Below are positions 31,629-34,082 of a stretch of DNA of 34,082 nt, piece after piece; positions within the stretch are counted from its first letter, which is position 1; each line of letters begins with the position of its first letter. Both the position numbers and the translations under genes were made by a program. The DNA comes from a virus. The stretch spans positions 1-34,082 of the IMG/VR virus record IMGVR_UViG_3300031759_000093; one strand, 5' to 3'. Under the pieces are notes generated by a model that saw only the letters and a list, made by a program, of their open reading frames with translations, did not search any database and had not been told where the DNA came from.

Positions 31629-34082
31629 TGGCTTTAAACTCTGGTAAGTATCAAAAATTGACCTTTGGTGATTTCTATACAATTGTGTGGAATATGGTTC
31701 CCTCTGTATGGAGAGATGCTGATGACCAGTATGGAAAATCCTTACAAATAGTATTATATACTATGGCACAACATATGTATTACTATTTTTATAATAAAAT
31801 AGTATATATGGATGAACTTTTTGATCCGGATTTATGCCCAGAAAAATATTTAAGGTTTTTAGCTGGAATGGTTGGTTGGACCTTACAAGGTTCAGATCCA
31901 GCTTTATGGAGAGAGCAAATAAAAGCTGCTCCTCTTTTATATAAAATTCGTGGGACTAAAAGAGGATTATTATTAGCTGAAAAGCTTGTAGGCTATTCTG
32001 TATTTATGAGTGAAATGTATAGGGACCATATTGGAGATATAGTCCCTAAAGAGCGTATTTTTAATAATACACCAACAAATATAACAACAAAACCATGGTT
32101 TAGAAACGTTTTAACAAGTTTAGAAGGCGAATTACTACCAGGTAAGGCCGAAAGCGACCAATTTGATGCTTTTAATTTTACTGGTATGGTTAAATTAAGC
32201 CCTACTGGTAATGTAATAAGACCAAGAATAGTCACGAATACCCGAACATTAGTATTTACTCCCTCAAGTACGACAAGTAGATATAATAATTTGACTGGAC
32301 AATACTCATTAGCCAGATATGCTAAACTGCCGAGAATAAATGTTGTTCTTCAATATAACAATGATTTAGACGCACAAAATCCTGATGGGACCGTAAAAGA
32401 AAATAATTTTAGTGGGGCATTAGATTTATTGCTTCAATTTAAGCCTTTTCATGTATTTATAGAAAACTTGGAAGTTCGCTATGATGTATCTGAGTTTATT
32501 TATGACCAGACGGCTATAAATAGTGATATTTTTAATGTCCAGGAAGAATTAGACTCTGCTGTAGTTATGACTATGGATAGAGCTGAAAATACTATTACTT
32601 ATAGTACTACTCCAGCAGTAGATGTAATACCAGAAAATGAAGAAGCGCCAATAAGCCAATTAGATAATCGTGGTGTTATTACAAGTATATATAAAACAAT
32701 AGATTTATCTTCATTAACTCCAAACGAAGAAAGCTCTTTGTATGATATAGCTAAAAAATCTATGCCAGTAAAGACATTTCCTGTTGGAGACAATTCAACT
32801 TTAATATCTATAGCTTCTATTGGAAATAATATTTATACTTTAGAAGATTTAATTGGGTTTACTCCAGTTATCGGAACAAATAATTACATGTTTACTGACA
32901 TGACTGGAACTATTGAAGCTACTGTTAATAATCCTGGTGTATTTACTATCTATAATCCAGGACATGATGTATTACAATATAATATATCTAATTTATTATC
33001 AGACCCAGTTTTAGACTTTAAATCTATGTTTTCTTCTCAACAAGGTATAACTGATTTTATAAATCAAACTACAACACCTGATAGTAATGGATATGATAAA
33101 ATATTAGCCACTAACTATATTCCAGGGTTAACAAGTTCTGTTATTTCAAGTGTTAGTTCTACTACCCAACCTTATAGGTCTATTGTATCTACCACATATG
33201 ATACACAGGCTTTGCTCCCACCAACTACTACAAGTACTTTACCTTCCAGACCTTGGGATTTACAGGCACTTTCTATCTTTAATTCATCTGTATTGAGTTC
33301 AAGTATGACTAATACAGCATTATTTAAGAGTTTATATGATAACACTTTTATGGTTGTATTAGAAACAACAATAGAAAGTACTACATATTCTAATATTTTA
33401 ACTCATAATATAGATTATTATTTTGATAACACTAATAATATATATCTCAATTCTTCTACAATAGCACCAAAAGTAGGAAATGCTACTGATTATACTTTTT
33501 TATTAAATAGCAAATTACATATTTTATATTTATCGAGAATAACATATAGTGATGAAACAGAAAATGGTATACCAATAAGAGGCTTTAGATATACTACAAG
33601 AATAAATCATAAGTTTACAAGACAAACTTTAACAAATACTACTAAAAATCCTACACTTGAAAGTGTTATGCCAACACAAGTAAGTTCTGTTAACATTTTA
33701 AATGGCGGAACACAACAAAAAACTGTAATAGGAACTAAAAAGTTTAGAACACCAACTAATATTTATAACAGAAGCTATTTAAAAAATCAACTCGTAGATG
33801 GTCATAACGTAGTTTCAAGAAATCCGTTAAATAGATTAGATAAAACTCAATGGGAAGTATATTCACCAGAATATACAGCAGTATATTTGGGCGATCAAGT
33901 AATTACAAACAATTGGTGGGGAAATTATTATAATGTTTCTTCTACAACAGAGTCAGAAATACCATATACATCTATTGATACTTCTGAAGCCGCTCAATTA
34001 AAAGATACTAATTCCGATCAATGGGCAGCGGCATTACAATTATATAATCCCAGTGACCCAAATCAGTTTTTAGTTTCAAGAA
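31628..34082 (+). CDS. Baseplate wedge protein, P2 gpI/T4 gp7-like N-terminus (3' end missing)
   Basis: Open from ATG 31628 to the window end, 818 codons with no stop. The N-terminal 125 residues match the P2 gpI tail-protein pattern: FDPDLCPEKYLRFLAGMVGW at 65-84, then APLLYKIRGTKRGLLLAEKLVGY at 101-123. P2 gpI has about 176 residues. Here a long beta-rich, Thr/Ser/Asn-rich part follows, so the whole resembles T4 gp7 (1032 residues), the large wedge protein in the place of gpI. It starts by one-base overlap with the preceding gene. It would form the wedge core that links hub and fibres. Confidence 0.7.
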   Translation, partial: MALNSGKYQKLTFGDFYTIVWNMVPSVWRDADDQYGKSLQIVLYTMAQHMYYYFYNKIVYMDELFDPDLCPEKYLRFLAGMVGWTLQGSDPALWREQIKAAPLLYKIRGTKRGLLLAEKLVGYSVFMSEMYRDHIGDIVPKERIFNNTPTNITTKPWFRNVLTSLEGELLPGKAESDQFDAFNFTGMVKLSPTGNVIRPRIVTNTRTLVFTPSSTTSRYNNLTGQYSLARYAKLPRINVVLQYNNDLDAQNPDGTVKENNFSGALDLLLQFKPFHVFIENLEVRYDVSEFIYDQTAINSDIFNVQEELDSAVVMTMDRAENTITYSTTPAVDVIPENEEAPISQLDNRGVITSIYKTIDLSSLTPNEESSLYDIAKKSMPVKTFPVGDNSTLISIASIGNNIYTLEDLIGFTPVIGTNNYMFTDMTGTIEATVNNPGVFTIYNPGHDVLQYNISNLLSDPVLDFKSMFSSQQGITDFINQTTTPDSNGYDKILATNYIPGLTSSVISSVSSTTQPYRSIVSTTYDTQALLPPTTTSTLPSRPWDLQALSIFNSSVLSSSMTNTALFKSLYDNTFMVVLETTIESTTYSNILTHNIDYYFDNTNNIYLNSSTIAPKVGNATDYTFLLNSKLHILYLSRITYSDETENGIPIRGFRYTTRINHKFTRQTLTNTTKNPTLESVMPTQVSSVNILNGGTQQKTVIGTKKFRTPTNIYNRSYLKNQLVDGHNVVSRNPLNRLDKTQWEVYSPEYTAVYLGDQVITNNWWGNYYNVSSTTESEIPYTSIDTSEAAQLKDTNSDQWAAALQLYNPSDPNQFLVSR

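Noticed and set aside
1-34082. tRNA genes, CRISPR arrays, integrase, transposase or insertion sequences
   Set aside because: No cloverleaf-like sequence, regularly spaced repeats, mobile-element protein motifs or terminal inverted repeats were seen.

Overview
The window is 34 kb from the structural region of a contractile-tailed, T4-like myovirus genome, probably a large one. The DNA is AT-rich, uses the standard genetic code, and is almost wholly coded on the + strand with 0-100 bp gaps. The supporting genes are gp17-type terminase, gp20-type portal, gp21-type prohead protease, gp22-type scaffold, gp23-type capsid, gp19-type tube, gp18-type sheath and a gp26-type baseplate hub assembly protein. 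The host cannot be read from the sequence. Shine-Dalgarno-like AGG/AAGG motifs before many genes suggest a host that uses them.

Layout. (1) 1-2139, replication/recombination: the 3' part of a gp32-like ssDNA-binding protein, two RNA hairpins (the second an intrinsic terminator), a RecA/UvsX recombinase and a small unknown gene, closed by a bidirectional terminator. (2) 2200-2490: one small minus-strand gene. (3) 2581-3699: a sigma-factor-like protein resembling the late sigma factor gp55, then a tiny Cys/His ORF and a terminator. (4) 3713-12814, head and packaging: putative small terminase, large terminase, portal, acidic core-like protein, prohead protease, scaffold and major capsid protein, ending in a terminator. 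(5) 13018-16202: tail tube then sheath (the reverse of T4 order), then a terminator. (6) 16284-34082, baseplate, tape measure and fibres: a tube-like baseplate protein, hub, tape measure, two unknown beta-rich proteins, three proteins with a shared DNRP-type N-terminal motif, the gp26-like protein with an apparent frameshift extension, and a P2 gpI/T4 gp7-like wedge protein cut by the window end.

How they work together: the recombinase and ssDNA-binding protein serve recombination-dependent replication. The sigma-like protein probably directs host RNA polymerase to late genes. Scaffold, core, protease and capsid protein build and mature the prohead, into which the terminase packages DNA through the portal. 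Tube, sheath, hub, tape measure and wedge proteins build the contractile tail, and the DNRP-motif proteins probably form fibres or spikes.

The most interesting points are a candidate +1 (or -2) programmed frameshift in the gp26-like gene, a recurrent AATTAA(C/G)TT leader motif ahead of many genes, an anti-Shine-Dalgarno-like hairpin loop just before the recombinase gene, and a block of baseplate/fibre genes with no recognisable family. No tRNA, CRISPR array, insertion sequence or integrase was seen. No gene-free stretch exceeds about 205 bases.
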